Of a stretch of 64,000 nucleotides of DNA, positions 1-11,985 are shown piece by piece. The DNA is taken from the NCBI GenBank assembly GCA_032622095.1, contig CP136065.1, forward strand, positions 52,697,949 to 52,761,948, given 5' to 3'. The notes under the pieces are model-generated. The model saw only the letters and a list, made by a program, of their open reading frames with translations, did not search any database and was not told the DNA's origin. Position 1 is the first letter of the stretch, and each line of letters opens with the position of its first letter. This stretch comes from Siphonodentalium dalli. Taxonomy: Eukaryota > Mollusca > Scaphopoda > Gadilida > Siphonodentaliidae. The translations under genes were made by a program, and so were the position numbers.

Positions 1-1310
1 TATATATACCAATATGAGAAGTATACCGCGGGATGCCAATCGAAATTCAAGAAGAAATTTCGAAAACTAGTTCCTTTTATAAAAGGCTATACAGGTATAA
101 CATGTACGCACAAGTCAACACCAATAAACTTGAGTGTCCTGGAAATTATCTCTTCACCAGTTCGTACCACAATGCCGTCTATATATGATTAGATGTCGTA
201 CCGATATGCCGTACACAGGAACTAAGTTCAAGAATTGTAAATCTGAATTGTTAGATAAAAATGAACATATATTCGAATTATCCTTATTTACATGTAAGTC
301 ACTGGGAGTGAATATGCTGTACGAAAGACGTGTAAATGAAATGAGCAAGATGTGAGCGAATTGGAAGAATGTCACTTGATCTCTAATAATATGTACCTCT
401 GTTTGCACTTACATTCCTTCATTGAAGTCTGTTCATTCCAATAAAAAAAAAAAATATTAAGTACATGTATGTATTATCTCCCTGTTTATCCTTCAGCGCC
501 ACCGCCCAGTACTGATGTTTCAAATTTAGGATCGCTGAATTATCCCAAACAAGAAAACAAACTCGGGGCCTCCAGCTTAAGAACATGGCTTCCACGAGTG
601 GCGATATTGTGTCTTTCCTACGTGCCGTCATTATCTTGTCTATCGCGAGCCGGAAGAGACCCTCGGGACTGAGTAGAAGCTGGAGTTTGTTGACAGTAAT
701 TATGGATAAATAACGGCACGGCGACGCGCGCATTTCCTATAAACCATTTTTTTTGCCACTGGCGAATCTCGCTGAATAAAAATGCCGAGTTAACCCTAGA
801 ACACACGATTATTTCACAATTTAAAATCTGAAATGAGAATGGAATTGTTACTCGGGTGAACAAAATTGCTTTGCCATTTTTGTCGTGGTTACCGTTTCAT
901 CCCTTCTGGAGTTGTTTCATCTTGACCTGATCGTAAATGCACCGGACAATCATCTTGTAACGCGGTCGTGGCGGTGGTCAGGACCCGAAGTACAAGTTAA
1001 TATTCTCCGATATATTGCCGTCAGTCACGGAACGGCGGTAAATGACGATCGCTGGGAATAATAGATCGGTAACGAACATTCAAAGGGCATTTACTGGATA
1101 TATACATATTTGTCATTAAGAGATCTTCTTATTGCCCTGGCTCAAGCAAATACGCGAGATAACCTTAAATTAACAAAAGGTCTTGAACTGGCGATGCGAA
1201 TATCCCCTAATTTGTTGGTGAACGACCAAGAAACATCGTACTCTATATATATCTATCATACATTTTGGAACTTCTGGGTGTATGTGTGTTATAGACTCGA
1301 AAACTACTCT
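1..1310. other. No recognisable gene
   Basis: Short open frames on both strands overlap each other and show no family motif. There is no long repeat or structured RNA that I can support. It could hold host non-coding DNA or an exon too short to recognise. Confidence 0.5.
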
Positions 1311-1694
1311 ACCGATCCGACTCGGATTTGTTTTGTAGGCCTACTTTGATACGGGGAACAACATGGTCGAATTTCATATGCGACCGTGTCATTGATATTG
1401 ACCTTGACCTCGCTCATATACGCTCATATAGGCATGTTTCTGGACCTCGACCGATCGGATGATTAAATTCCGATCCGACTCAAATTTGGTATGTAGACCT
1501 ACTTTGATCCCAGGAATCATATGGGCGGTCCAATTTCACGTGCGACCGTGTCCTTGACCTTGACCTCGCTCATATACGTTCATATAGGCATGTTTCTGAA
1601 CCGATCAAACAATAGTTTTTTTCTTTCTCTTAATACTTTTCAACGTTGTTCGTTCAGTATTAATAGCCCGGACGAAGTCGGGCACATCAGCTAG
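1311..1694 (+). mobile_element. Helitron-like 3' end with a two-unit minisatellite
   Basis: Two diverged units of about 158 bp start near 1313 and 1471. They share blocks around CGATCCGACTC, GACCTTGACCTCGCTCATA and CATATAGGCATGTTTCTG. Downstream is a GC-rich hairpin at 1666-1683 (GCCCG...CGGGC), then 7 nt, then CTAG at 1691-1694 followed by T. A hairpin just before CTRR and insertion before T are known Helitron 3' features; the internal tandem array resembles non-autonomous Helitron/Helentron elements. No Rep or helicase domain is seen, and the 5' TC end was not located. Confidence 0.55.
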
Positions 1695-2312
1695 TATATA
1701 TTATATTTGCACAAAGCCAGATCTATGGTTTTTGGATGTCACTTGTTGCGGTCGACCCTAGTAAAAACAAAACTCGATAAAGCCACCTAAACAGGAAAAG
1801 TGGTTCCAACCGAACCGAAGTGAAAGTTTGCCATAGATTTGCAAAGAAATGAAAATAAAAATATAACTCGACCGATAATTGCCGTGTTAAAATCCGAAGA
1901 CACTAGAGATAAAAAAAAAATTCAAATTAAAAATGGCAATCTAAAAGGGACACGGTTCAATATGGACAAATGTGTTGAAATAATTTACAAGAAGAGGCAT
2001 CAAATGATTTCGAAACAGAATTGATGAATATAAGATGTCAAACATTTATAGGATGATTTTGTATACAAATGCCCGAGTGCCCCACGAACATGCAAATTAA
2101 TTGTAATCCTGAAAACTGTTAAATGAAAATTATGACCATCGAATATAATATGAAATAGGTATACGTAATGTGATTATTTTATTCTGAAATAAGCAGATAA
2201 TGGAGTCATAGCCGTTATTTCGTTTTATGGCGCGGGCCACAATGAAAACACATGTTAATGAGCGTACACCTGAACAGTCGGGGTTGGCTTATTTATGTCA
2301 TTGTGTGCACAT

Positions 2313-2412
2313 AGTCTGCTTAGAATCGCCTCATTATGAGTCGATAATGTGACTAAAATTCCCCTCATTTTTGGCACATTATCGACTCAAAATTAGGCGA
2401 TTCTAAGCAGAT
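2313..2412. repeat. Inverted repeat of about 97 bp
   Basis: The arm TCTGCTTAGAATCGCCT at 2315 is matched in reverse complement by the arm ending at 2411. A second shared block (CGATAATGTG / CACATTATCG) lies inside. The AGCAGATAAT motif recurs at about 2190 and 2440, so this may be the core of a small MITE. Confidence 0.6.
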
Positions 2413-2541
2413 TATCTACCAAAAATAAGTTCTTTATAAGCAGATAATGTGCGGGTTATAGGGAGAACAGGCTGATACAAGAACTACCAGGAACACACGT
2501 CTCGTGAAGATTCGTGTCGCTGTGCAAGTTTGTCAGTTACT

Positions 2542-2596
2542 TCCCGGGCTGGTCCGGGCTGGTCCGGGCTGGTCCGGGTGGTGTTTAGTCACACCG
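2542..2596 (+). mobile_element. Relic terminus related to the giant foldback element
   Basis: Three and a half tandem copies of a 10-bp unit (TCCGGGCTGG) are followed by a GTG-TTTAGTCACACCG end. The right end of the 51.6-57.3 kb element has the same layout: decamers TCCCGGGCGG, then GGTAATTAGTCACACCG. I read this as a short orphan end of a related element. Nothing else of the element is seen nearby. Confidence 0.5.
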
Positions 2597-2777
2597 CTTC
2601 CCGATATCGGTAGTTTATGCATGCAGAGGAGTAAATTTCTGGTTCAATCAATCTTCCATGCTGTTGTCCCCTATATACCCATAAATATGAGAGCGTCGTT
2701 ATATGGTGTCGCGACTGAAGACGTTGATAACCCACAATGACCCAAGCCAAATCACTGTACCCTCTGTATTCCACAAA

Positions 2778-3231
2778 TGTGCCATATCAAATCCAATCGG
2801 AAGTCGGGATTTTACCCTGTGCCAATGCATTCTCTTATATATACGAGTCGACCATAGGTCGCCTCGCATATATAAGAGAATGCATTGGCCTAACAATTTT
2901 TTATCATGTTTTTTTAAATAAATGTTTCTTACAATTTTTAGGACATAAAATAAAAAAAACATCCATTACCCTGCAGGGAGCCCCACACACATATAGAAGC
3001 ACCTAGAAGAGTGTCGTCTGCTCATGTTTGTCTGGGGCTTTGTATGGGTGAAATTATAAAATTGCTAAAGAATACAAGAAAAAATTATTAAAATTGTAAA
3101 AAATTGTTAGGCCAATGCATTCTCTTATATATGCGAGGCGACATATGGTCGACTCGCATAATATAAGAGAATGCATTGGCACAGGGTAAAAAAATACCGA
3201 CTTCCGACTGGATTTGATATGGCGGGTCACA
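2778..3231. mobile_element. Double-hairpin MITE, TGTGACCCGCC family
   Basis: The right end at 3187-3231 has CGACTTCCGACTGGATTTG...GGCGGGTCACA. The left end has the matching CAAATCCAATCGGAAGTCG but has lost a few bases of the outermost TIR. Inside are two 69-70-bp self-complementary hairpins (2821-2889 and 3111-3180) in opposite orientation around an AT-rich spacer. Copies at 42125 and 47350 keep both ends. No coding capacity. Confidence 0.75.
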
Positions 3232-4391
3232 AATAACGTCGCAGCTCAATCGATTCAGCATCTAACCAGATATTAAAAAGTGACGACAACGCTGCTATTT
3301 CATTACGGCCGCGACGGCTGCTATTAACTTCGGTAATAATGTTTCATATCACATTTGATTGAACGACAATGGTCCTGTATCGACCTCTCCCCTTCCGCCT
3401 ACAGACCGCTCTTTCATTGAGGAACTCAATCAAACCGAGTAATTTGCATTCCTTTACATTTTTCGTCAGATTCTAGATGAGCTGCCTAGTTTGATATATT
3501 CTTGCATGTGGTATATGAGGCATTTGCTTCCCCCTGAATCATGGGCATTCGATCTTTAGGTGTGGAAAACGAAACCGGACCATTGCAGACCATTGCAGAG
3601 TGATTTGCGCACAACTTGCGGAAATGATTACAATGCATTTCCTGGTTGCTGTGAAGTAATGTGTTCAATGAAACATATCCATGTCACTTCAGTCACATTG
3701 CGACGCCCATATACATATATTCAGTATCGACTTACACTCTACAATTGTGGTGTACATATACAACACAATTAAAACGAAAAACATATGCTTTATTTAATTA
3801 ACTCAAGTGTAAATCAATGCAAACCTGCAATTTGTTTGACATGTTCTATTGCAGTGTTTCCTCTCATGTTTTCTCATACAATTCCCTGGTTACCCACAAT
3901 TCTTGACAAAGCAAAAATGGCAATAGTTATCGCAAGGAGCTTATACTTATGATGAATGTGTTGCATAAAATAAGGTCGCAATTACCAAAATTATCTTTTT
4001 TCACATTTCGAGAAATGTGGAAGATGTTTTACTTTTATCATTAATTGACATGCATGCGGACCAATACCGACTTCCACACGTATAGACACATACTTGAAAA
4101 ACTAATGATGTTAATTAGGTTATTGTTAGACAACAATGCATCAGCGTGTATACACACTTCCTTCGAAGTTCCTTGTATTCAAGACAACAATTTTCCTGCC
4201 AAAATGATTCAATCAAAAATAATTTTCAAAGAATCGTAAACGCAATACATAAATAAAACAAACTCATCAAGGTATTACAGAGTTATATATGAACAATATA
4301 CGTAAATATTATTGTTTACCAGTCTTCATATTTGCTTTGGAAAGTGTTGCTTAGGGCATGAAATAGAGACAGGCGTGTCTTCATATTTGTT
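3232..4391. other. No recognisable gene
   Basis: AT-rich sequence with only short, unrelated open frames. Nothing of known type could be supported. Confidence 0.5.
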
Positions 4392-4788
4392 TTAACCCTT
4401 TCAGTGCCAGGGGCCGATCTCACCGGCCCTAATTTACGGTCTGTAAAATCGGCCCTAAAAACCAAAAAAAATTGTTTGTTTTTGTTTGAATTTTTTTTGG
4501 GTATGCTTAAGCATGCTATAGCGAATTTAAAAACAAACTGGATAAAACCTTAAGGGCGTGTTATAGCTCAAAACTATCACCAGTATTCATAGTAATAATT
4601 TTGACCGGCGAGCTCCGAAAAAAATGTCAATTAAAACAGCTTTAGCCCCTGTCATTAAGTAATTACAGAACAAACTGGAGGAGCAACGTCCTATAAATTG
4701 AAAGGCGATAAAAAACAGCGCAGAATTTGTAACAAAAGTAAGGAAGAAGCAGTCGTGTCGTATTGGCTCGAAAATAGGTGAAATAAAA

Positions 4789-5636
4789 ATGATAAAAACA
4801 ACAACAAAAACGATGGAAACCAGATCCAAAAAAGATGATAAACCGGAATCGACTTACGAATGTAAGAACTTCGAGGATATTTCAAAATGTTTCAAAATGT
4901 TACATGATTCCTTAGGAGGTAAAATTGACAGTGTGGAACAAAAAGTGGCAGATCTTGCACTGAAAGTTGAGGTGGTGGAACAATCGGCAAAAGAGGTCAA
5001 AATAAAAGTAACAGAAATAGAAGGGAAAACTGTACCTCAACTTGAGAACAGAATAACAGATCTGGAAGAAAGATTGGCCGAATTAGATGTAATGTTCACT
5101 GAAAAAGAAAAAGAAACCGAGGAAAGACTTGAAGAAGTAGGATTCAGAACAGGAATATTGGAAGAAAAAACTCATTCGTTGGAGATGCACAGACCAAGAT
5201 CGATCTCTGGGGCAGAAAGTGGAACCTTATAGTTAAAGGAATAAAAGGCAGCGATAAGGAGAATTCTGGACTGACTCTTCAAAAAACATTAAAATCATTT
5301 GAAAACAATCTCGGCATAGAAGAAGCAAGAATAGCAAAAATGGGTCTGGCAGCATGTCACCGACTACCAACTGGAAGAGAAGGAACACCAGATATTATTA
5401 TTAGACTGTTAAATCTGGAAGACAGAGATTATATACTCGAGGAAGCTAAGAAACTAAAACCGGGATCAGGATATGGAATAGCAGTGGATTTGCCTTCAAG
5501 CCTTTCAAAGTTAAGAGGCAGATTACTTAAAGAAAGAGCGGAAATGTCACCTGAGCTAAAAAAGCGAACAAAACTCGTGTACCTCAAAAAGGAACATTTC
5601 TTGAAGCTTCAGACAAAACAAATCTTTAAGAGATAA
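4789..5636 (+). pseudogene. L1-like ORF1 (coiled coil plus RRM-like domain), frameshifted
   Basis: ORF1 proteins of L1 elements trimerise through a coiled coil and bind the element RNA as chaperones. The first frame starts at the ATG at 4789. It gives a charged N-terminus and a long heptad-rich segment (residues about 30-125; LENRITDLEERLAELD is typical) and stops at 5232. The next frame continues the protein from about 5165 to 5636: WNLIVKGIKG and ACHRLPT-like motifs, then DIIIRL and an RDYIL-type ending, as in the L1 ORF1 RRM and C-terminal domains. The switch lies near 5165-5200, so one small indel breaks the gene. Together the pieces give about 280 residues, a usual ORF1 size. Clade assignment is inference. 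Confidence 0.75.
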
Positions 5637-6356
5637 ACAGTCTGGAGAGTGATCATTCTGTTGTACAATTCAGATGAACTAGTATAAACTGTGATGAAAA
5701 CAATTAACCCAAATTTTTGTTTGTTTTTTCAGGTTATTGTTGTTAAATTATTACTTATAATTCAGGTAACTTATTGTCCTCCTAGATAATTGCATAGAAC
5801 ATACTATAGATACATATATTCCAAAATGGAGTTAGGGATAATTTAATTTCACCGGGTGTAAATTGAAAACAATATATAGACATATATTTTCCATAACAGT
5901 TCCAAGATGGAGTTTGGGGAAAATTTAATTTCACCTTTTGTAAAATGAAAAAAATATCTCGAGTCTGGACGGGTCAAATTGGGTAATGTGTCTCTTGGAC
6001 TCATAAGGTGCATATGCTTGGTGTGTCTAAGAGACACATTCCCTGGTTTTACCTGTCCAGACTAGAAAACAAGTGTTTGAAATATAAGTCCCAATTTAGT
6101 ACTTAAGAAAATAATATTTAAAATCTTATATATTTATTTTATATATGCTACTTTAACTGATTTAAATATGTAACAGGGAAAAATGAAGATATATAGAGGA
6201 GCTCGCAAGTCTAGATGCAAAATAGATATTAAGTGCGGGAAGCACACAATGTTATTAATTTATGTTCATTTTCAAGGGGTGTGTGGGAGGGGGGTAAAAA
6301 AAAAAAAACAAGCTGTCTTTTTAATCACATGGTACATTTGAATAACAACACATTTA
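5637..6356 (+). other. Spacer between ORF1 and ORF2 of the L1-like LINE
   Basis: About 720 bp without a sustained frame, long for an L1 inter-ORF spacer. It holds a diverged tandem duplication (around 5810-5875 and 5880-5955, sharing AATTTAATTTCACC) and an imperfect hairpin at about 5961-6062 whose arms carry GTCTGGAC and AATGTGTCTCTT. A ribosome-entry or structural role is possible but not shown. Confidence 0.5.
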
Positions 6357-9300
6357 ATGTCAATTAAGATAGGAGCAGTGAACTGCAGGGGACTTGGGTC
6401 AGACAATACTAAAAGCAGAGATATATTCAATATTTTTAGACAAAAGTACGATATTAGCATCTTCATTGATACCCATGCCACAAAAAAATGTGAGCGTATC
6501 TGGAGAAATGAATGGGGAAACGATATGAAATTTGCATCCTTCAGTAGTAATAGCAGAGGCATTGCGATTGGGTTCAAAAATATAAAATATAAAATTCATA
6601 ATTGCATCTCGGAGGAAAATGGAAATTATCTTATAATAGATATAACAATTAAAAATCAAAGACTTTCACTAGTAGCAATATATGGTCCGAATAAAGATAA
6701 TACATTTTTTTTTGAGAAAGTGAAAGAAAAGGTTATAGAACTCGGCAACTTATCTACTATCTGGGTGGGGGATTGGAATGTTGTGCAAAATTTTGAAAAA
6801 GATACATATAAATATAAGAAATTTAACAACCCAAAAAATCATGAAGAAGTGGAAAAAATAATCAAAGAACTTGATTTAATAGACATATGGAGGAAACATA
6901 ATCTGGATAAAAAAAGATATACATGGTATGGTCCAAATAAAAAATGTAGCAGACTTGACTATTTCCTTATATCAAATGATTTAGAACCTCTGGTCACATC
7001 CGTCAATATTGAAACAAATTATAGATCTGATCACGCATCAATAAATATTGAACTTGCATTTGAAAAACAAACGAGAGGAAATGGAAAGTGGAAATTTAAC
7101 AATTCTCTTCTAAGAGAGGCACATTATGTGGAACAGGTAAAAGAAATAATAATAAAGACAGTAGATCAATACACAGTAACAGGATACAAAATAAAGGAAT
7201 CAAAATACAACATAGATGATCAAATGCTGTGGGAAATGATAAAGTTAAATATAAGAGGGAAAACAATAGCATATTGTTCAAATAGAAAGAAAAATATTAT
7301 CCAAAAGCAAAGAGAACTAGAACAAAAGATAGAACAAAATCAAAAACTATTTGATGAAACAAAAATGGAAAAGTACCAAAAAGATGGAGAAGTGTTAGAG
7401 AATGAGTTATATACCTTAAGACAAACACATGTAAAGGGACTGATGATTAGGGCCAAAGCACAATGGTATGCTGAAGGGGAAAAGAATACAAAATACTTTG
7501 CATATTTAGAAAAAAGAAACTACACGGAAAAACTTATCCCAAAAATAATACGCGAAGATGGTACTTCTACATCCGACATAGAAGAAATTTTGGAAGCACA
7601 AAGAATTTTTTATAGTGCTTTATACAGTGAAAATGAAGAAAAAAATATAAAGTGTAATGAAACAAGCTATAACCAATTTATGGATTCTAACAACCCTTTT
7701 CTGGGTAACAAATCCTGAGATGAGACAAAAGCATGCGAAGGACTTATAACAAACATAGAATTAGTAAACGCCTTGAAAATGTCAAAAAACAACAAATCAC
7801 CTGGGATAGATGGTTTTACAACCGAGTTCTATAAATTTTTCTGGAACGATATCTCAAGTTATCTGTTGAACTCTATAAATGATGCATTTAAAAAAGGACA
7901 TATGTCAATATCGCAATGCCAAGGAGCGATAACCTGCTTACCTAAACCAGGAAAAGACAAATCATATATTAAAAATCTTAGACCTATCACTCTTTTGAAT
8001 GTAGACTATAAACTGGCTTCAGCAGTAATTGCTAATAGAATAAAAACACAAATTAAAACAATGATAAGTAATACACAAAAAGGGTTCCTGAAAGGAAGAT
8101 ATATAGGGGAATGTACACGCTTAACCTATGATTTGATAATAGACTGCCAAGAACAAAATATCCCTGGTTTAATTCTACTATTAGATTATGAAAAAGCTTT
8201 TGATTCAATAAAATGGAAATTCATTCAGAAAACCTTAGAATTTTTCGGTTTTGGGAAAAATATATGCAAATGGGTGACAACATTATACTATAAAACAAAC
8301 AGTCTTGTTATCAATAACGGACATTTGTCACAGCAATTTAACCTCCAAAAGGGAGTTAGACAGGGAGTTCCTTTGTCTCCCTATCTATTTATTATTTGTA
8401 TTGAATTATTTTCGGCAGCTTTAAAATATGATAATAATATAAAAGGGATAACAATAAACGATAAAGAAGTTAAAATAAGTCAGTATGCTGACGATTCAAT
8501 AAAATGGATATTCATTCAGAAAACCTTAGAATATTTCGGTTTTGGGAAAAATATATGCAAATGGGTGACAACATTATACAATAAAACAAACAGTCTTGTT
8601 ATCAATAACGGACATTTGTCACAGCAATTTAACCTCCAAAAGGGAGTTAGACAGGGAGTTCCTTTGTCTCCCTATCTATTTATTCTTTGTATTGAATTAT
8701 TTTCGGCAGCTTTAAAATATGATAATAATATAAAAGGGATAACAATAAACGATAAAGAAGTTAAAATAAGTCAGTATGCTGACGATTCAGTAATATGGCT
8801 AGATGGTAGTGAATCATCACTCAAAGGGGCAACTGATCTCATTAACGCGTTTGAAAAAATATTAGGCTTGAAGGCAAACTTTGAAAAAACTGAAGCTATA
8901 TGGTTTGGATCCAAAATAGGATGCACACAAACCTTAAAGAATAACACTAAAATAAAGTGGAACTACCAGGGAAAGTTTAAAACACTGGAGATTTTGTTTG
9001 ACTTAGAAGATCCTCTTCTTGTATCTGAAAATTGGAAAGAAAAGAAAACATTGGGCATTGAGGACAATGTCTCACATTGGAAAAACTACAGTGATAAAAA
9101 TGCTAATTTGACCAATTATTATACAAATCTTGACCGTTTTACCAGAACCACCTTGCACACACATTGAAGGAAATGCAGGGCTTGCTGTTTCAGTTTTTTT
9201 GGAATGGAAAAAGAGATAAAATTAAGAGAGACACACTAGTCCAAAATATTGAAACTGGTGGAATAAAAATTCCAGATATTAAAAGCTTTTCAAAATCCTT

Positions 9301-10442
9301 AAAAATAACATGGCTTAGAAAATTCCTAGATCCCTTTAACTATTCAGATTGGAAAATCATTTTAATAGATAAATTGCATATATATGGAGGCGCAGCTCTT
9401 CTAAATTTGAATAAAGCCAGTCTGATGAGAATTGCTAAGCGATTCAATCCATTCTGGAGAGATGTCTTAATAGCTTATGCAACATTATCCACAGACCCAA
9501 ATACAGAAGTAGAATATAAGAAAAAGCCACTCTTCCATAACTTACACATTCAGAGTGAAAAAAAACCCTTTAATTTATAAAAACTGGATAGAAAAACAAA
9601 TACTGCATATTAATGATATTTTGCGGGAAGATGGTTCTTTTATGGACACTGGAGAAATTCTCTCAAAATATGACCTTAAAGTTAACTATTTAACTTTACA
9701 AGGAGTAATATCCTCTATTCCTTTAAATTGGAAAAAAGAAATAAAGGCCTCACAAAACAAATTGACTAAAAGCTCTAGAATTGATTTAGTAGAACAAATA
9801 ATTCATGAAAAGAATTTGAACAACCATCTGTACTGGAAAATTGTAACTCTTGTCATTCCAAATAAACCATGCGCTCAGGTAGGATGGGAGCATAAACTAA
9901 AACTAGAAACAAACGAAATTCACTGGGATTCAATATATAAGCAAACATTTAAAACAACGAAAAACACGAAACTGCAAGCCTTTCAATTCCAAATAAATCA
10001 CAACACTTTAGTTACAAATGTCTTCCTTGAAAAATGTAAGATTATAGCATCAAAATTGTGCACACTCTGTGGAAAAGAAAATGAAACTATAGAACATTTG
10101 TTGGTTACCTGTCATCAGAGCAAAACTCTTTGGGAAGAAATTTCAAAAACAATGTATACCAAATGTAACATCAAAATGCCAACAAAGATTGAAGAATTAC
10201 TTTTTGGAATAGATTCAGACTTTGTCATGAGCAAACTTGAAATTAACAATATACTACTATTAATAAAACGATATATATATGTGACAAGGTGCAATACGAC
10301 AAATCTATGCCAAAAAAGGGCAATACAATTTGTTATACAAGAATACAATCTAGAAAAGCAGGCACTAAAATGGACTGATTCAACAAATAAAGCCTTTGAT
10401 AATAAGTGGAACAGTGTCCTCAATTTAATTAATGACCCTTGA
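6357..10442 (+). pseudogene. L1-like ORF2 (APE endonuclease, reverse transcriptase, CCHC), broken
   Basis: ORF2 nicks target DNA and copies the element RNA there. The start at 6357 leads directly into the endonuclease (VNCRGLG, IYGPN, VGDWN, RLDYFLIS, RSDHA). The usual catalytic Glu position reads FIDTH, an Asp. One in-frame TGA at 7716 splits the frame, which resumes at once. RT motifs follow: KSPGIDG, LRPITLLN, LDYEKAFDSIKW, RQGVPLSPYLF and YADDS. The palm is duplicated in tandem in frame (8202-8783). Around 9080-9170 the sequence shifts frame, and again near 9555-9580. The last part ends in a knuckle CTLCGKENETIEHLLVTC (CX2CX8HX4C). With one stop, at least two frameshifts and a duplicated active site, no working protein is expected. 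Confidence 0.85.
8202..8783 (+). repeat. 291-bp in-frame tandem duplication in the RT domain
   Basis: Copies 8202-8492 and 8493-8783 differ at about four positions by eye. Each covers the segment from just after motif A (AFDS) through YADD, 97 codons. The junction falls on GATTCA, which occurs at both breakpoints, so slippage or microhomology joining is likely. Confidence 0.9.
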
Positions 10443-11046
10443 CCGGAAATTACTCTGGTAAAAAACTTAAATTAAATAGATAAAAAAAATTATTTTCAAT
10501 TTTTAGACCGACCCTGCAGTATCACAAAAATTTAATTATAAAAAGAATAACTGTCAAAATAACACATTAGCAAGAAAAAATGCTATAGATAATTTAATAA
10601 GACAGAACAAGAAAAAGGATAAGTTTCAAAAACAGAGATTATTCAAGTGTGCATGTGATAATAGATATATTGTTATAAGAATTTATTTTTTCATGTTTAA
10701 TGTATATTTATTATGTACAACTTTAATATGTAATTGAGACAGACTATGAAAATAAAAATAAATTATAAAAAAAATAAAATAATTTTGATGCCCATGAAAA
10801 ACGTAAGATTCCCTGGCACTAAACCTACAAAATAAGTCTGGCACTGAAAGAGTTACAATATAAGAAAAATTTATTAAAATTGTAAAAAATTGTAAAAAAT
10901 AATAACAAATGATGAAAAATTGTTAGGCCAATGCATTCTCTTATATATGCTAGGCGACCTATGGTCGACTAGCATATATAAGAGAATGCATTGGCACAGG
11001 GTATATGGGTTGATACATAAATAGAACTTGGCACTGAAAGGGTTAA

Positions 11047-11637
11047 ATGTTTCGCAGTAGAAGTTCAAAGGGTAGAATCACACAGCAGGAGTAGTGGAGG
11101 TATAGGGTAAAAGTTCAAATTGGGCTCGGTAGTCCCAAAAAGCTTCTTGTTTCCAGACCTGATGTTTTCGTTGGGCGGAGTTTTATTTATTTATTTATGT
11201 TGGAATTACTGACAAAAAGTCCGTGTAACAATAACTAAAGTTTGCAATTTTTGCAAATAATACTTTGTTTGATTGGTACCCAATACTCAAGGGTGTCTGA
11301 TATGTGAGATGACTGAGATCGTCTGGGTTGTTTCCTAATGATGCGCGCTGCGTAATTCTGAATTCTTTGTAATCGGATGAAAGGTTTGTCACTTGCCAAG
11401 TTGCCAGGGAGCCCAACAATAAACTAGATACAATAGTCCAGACGACTGAGAACCAGTTTGTTTATATGTAGCTTCTGTGAGAAATGGTCTGAGTTCCCTA
11501 TTCTCATGATCTCGTTAGAGATAGGTCTACACATGTGATAGACGTGAGTAACCAGAGTCTAAGATGAGAGTGGAGATGAACACTGGGATATATTATACAC
11601 TTGATGACACAGAGATAACATATTCGCCCAAAGTTAT
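11047..11637. other. No recognisable gene
   Basis: Non-coding, with no repeat structure that I can support. Confidence 0.5.
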
Positions 11638-11760
11638 TTAACCCCTTCTATACTAAATTGATTCTCCCATCCAGTTATAAATGTATACATTGGATTGGTC
11701 TATTAGTGTTCATTTGGAGGGGCGTTCAGGATGAATTAGATGACGACAGATAGAAGAAAA
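11638..11760 (+). mobile_element. Left end of a TTAACCCTTTCTATACTAAA-type MITE
   Basis: TTAACCCC is followed by TTCTATACTAAATTGATTCTCCCA and a conserved GTATACATTGG block, as in the copies at 18.5 and 33.8 kb. The matching right end was not found, so this is a fragment or has decayed. Confidence 0.5.
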
Positions 11761-11807
11761 GATAATACTTGTGCTGCCAAGAGAAAGATGAATACATGTC
11801 TGGGTTC

Positions 11808-11985
11808 TACGGTGGCTGATTTGCGACATACTCAATACATATATTATCTCGAGATCTCGAGATATTATCTCGAGATCTCGAGATATTATCTCGAGATCTC
11901 GAGATAATTATGTCGAGATCTCGAGATAATATGTCGAGATCTCGAGATAATTATGTATTGAGTATGTCGCAAATCAGCCACTGTA
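11808..11985. mobile_element. Palindromic MITE with TCTCGAGATCTCGAGA core
   Basis: The arms of about 34 bp (TACGGTGGCTGATTTGCGAC... and its reverse complement, one mismatch near the tip) enclose five tandem copies of the palindrome TCTCGAGATCTCGAGA separated by ATT/ATTATG spacers. GGGTTC lies directly outside both ends (11802-11807, 11986-11991), a probable 6-bp TSD. The superfamily is not assigned. Confidence 0.75.

Larger units (their letters stand above)
4605..10777 (+). mobile_element. L1/Tx1-like LINE, nearly full length, inactive
   Basis: Order is a short 5' UTR, coiled-coil ORF1, a roughly 720-bp spacer, then ORF2 with APE endonuclease, RT and a CCHC knuckle, and an A-rich 3' end. The 11-mer AATAATTTTGA occurs just before 4605 (4594-4604) and just after 10777 (10778-10788), a likely target-site duplication. 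If so, the insertion went into the TTAACCCTTTCAGTGCCA element. Both ORFs are broken, so the copy cannot move by itself. Base composition is strongly A-rich on this strand, as is usual for L1 elements. Confidence 0.8.
4392..11046. mobile_element. TTAA-flanked element enclosing an L1-like insertion
   Basis: The left end at 4392 reads TTAACCCTTTCAGTGCCA and the right end at 11029-11046 is its exact reverse complement. TTAA at both borders and a CCCTTT start are typical of piggyBac-like MITEs. A second, mutated copy of the same end lies at about 10810-10855 (CTGGCACTGAAAGAGTTACAA), so two related elements may abut. One 69-bp hairpin (10927-10995) sits near the right end after an AT-rich stretch. 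The L1-like LINE occupies most of the interior. Confidence 0.6.

Noticed and set aside
480-720. Possible host exon
   Set aside because: Short competing frames on both strands, no splice-flanked motif and no recognisable protein.
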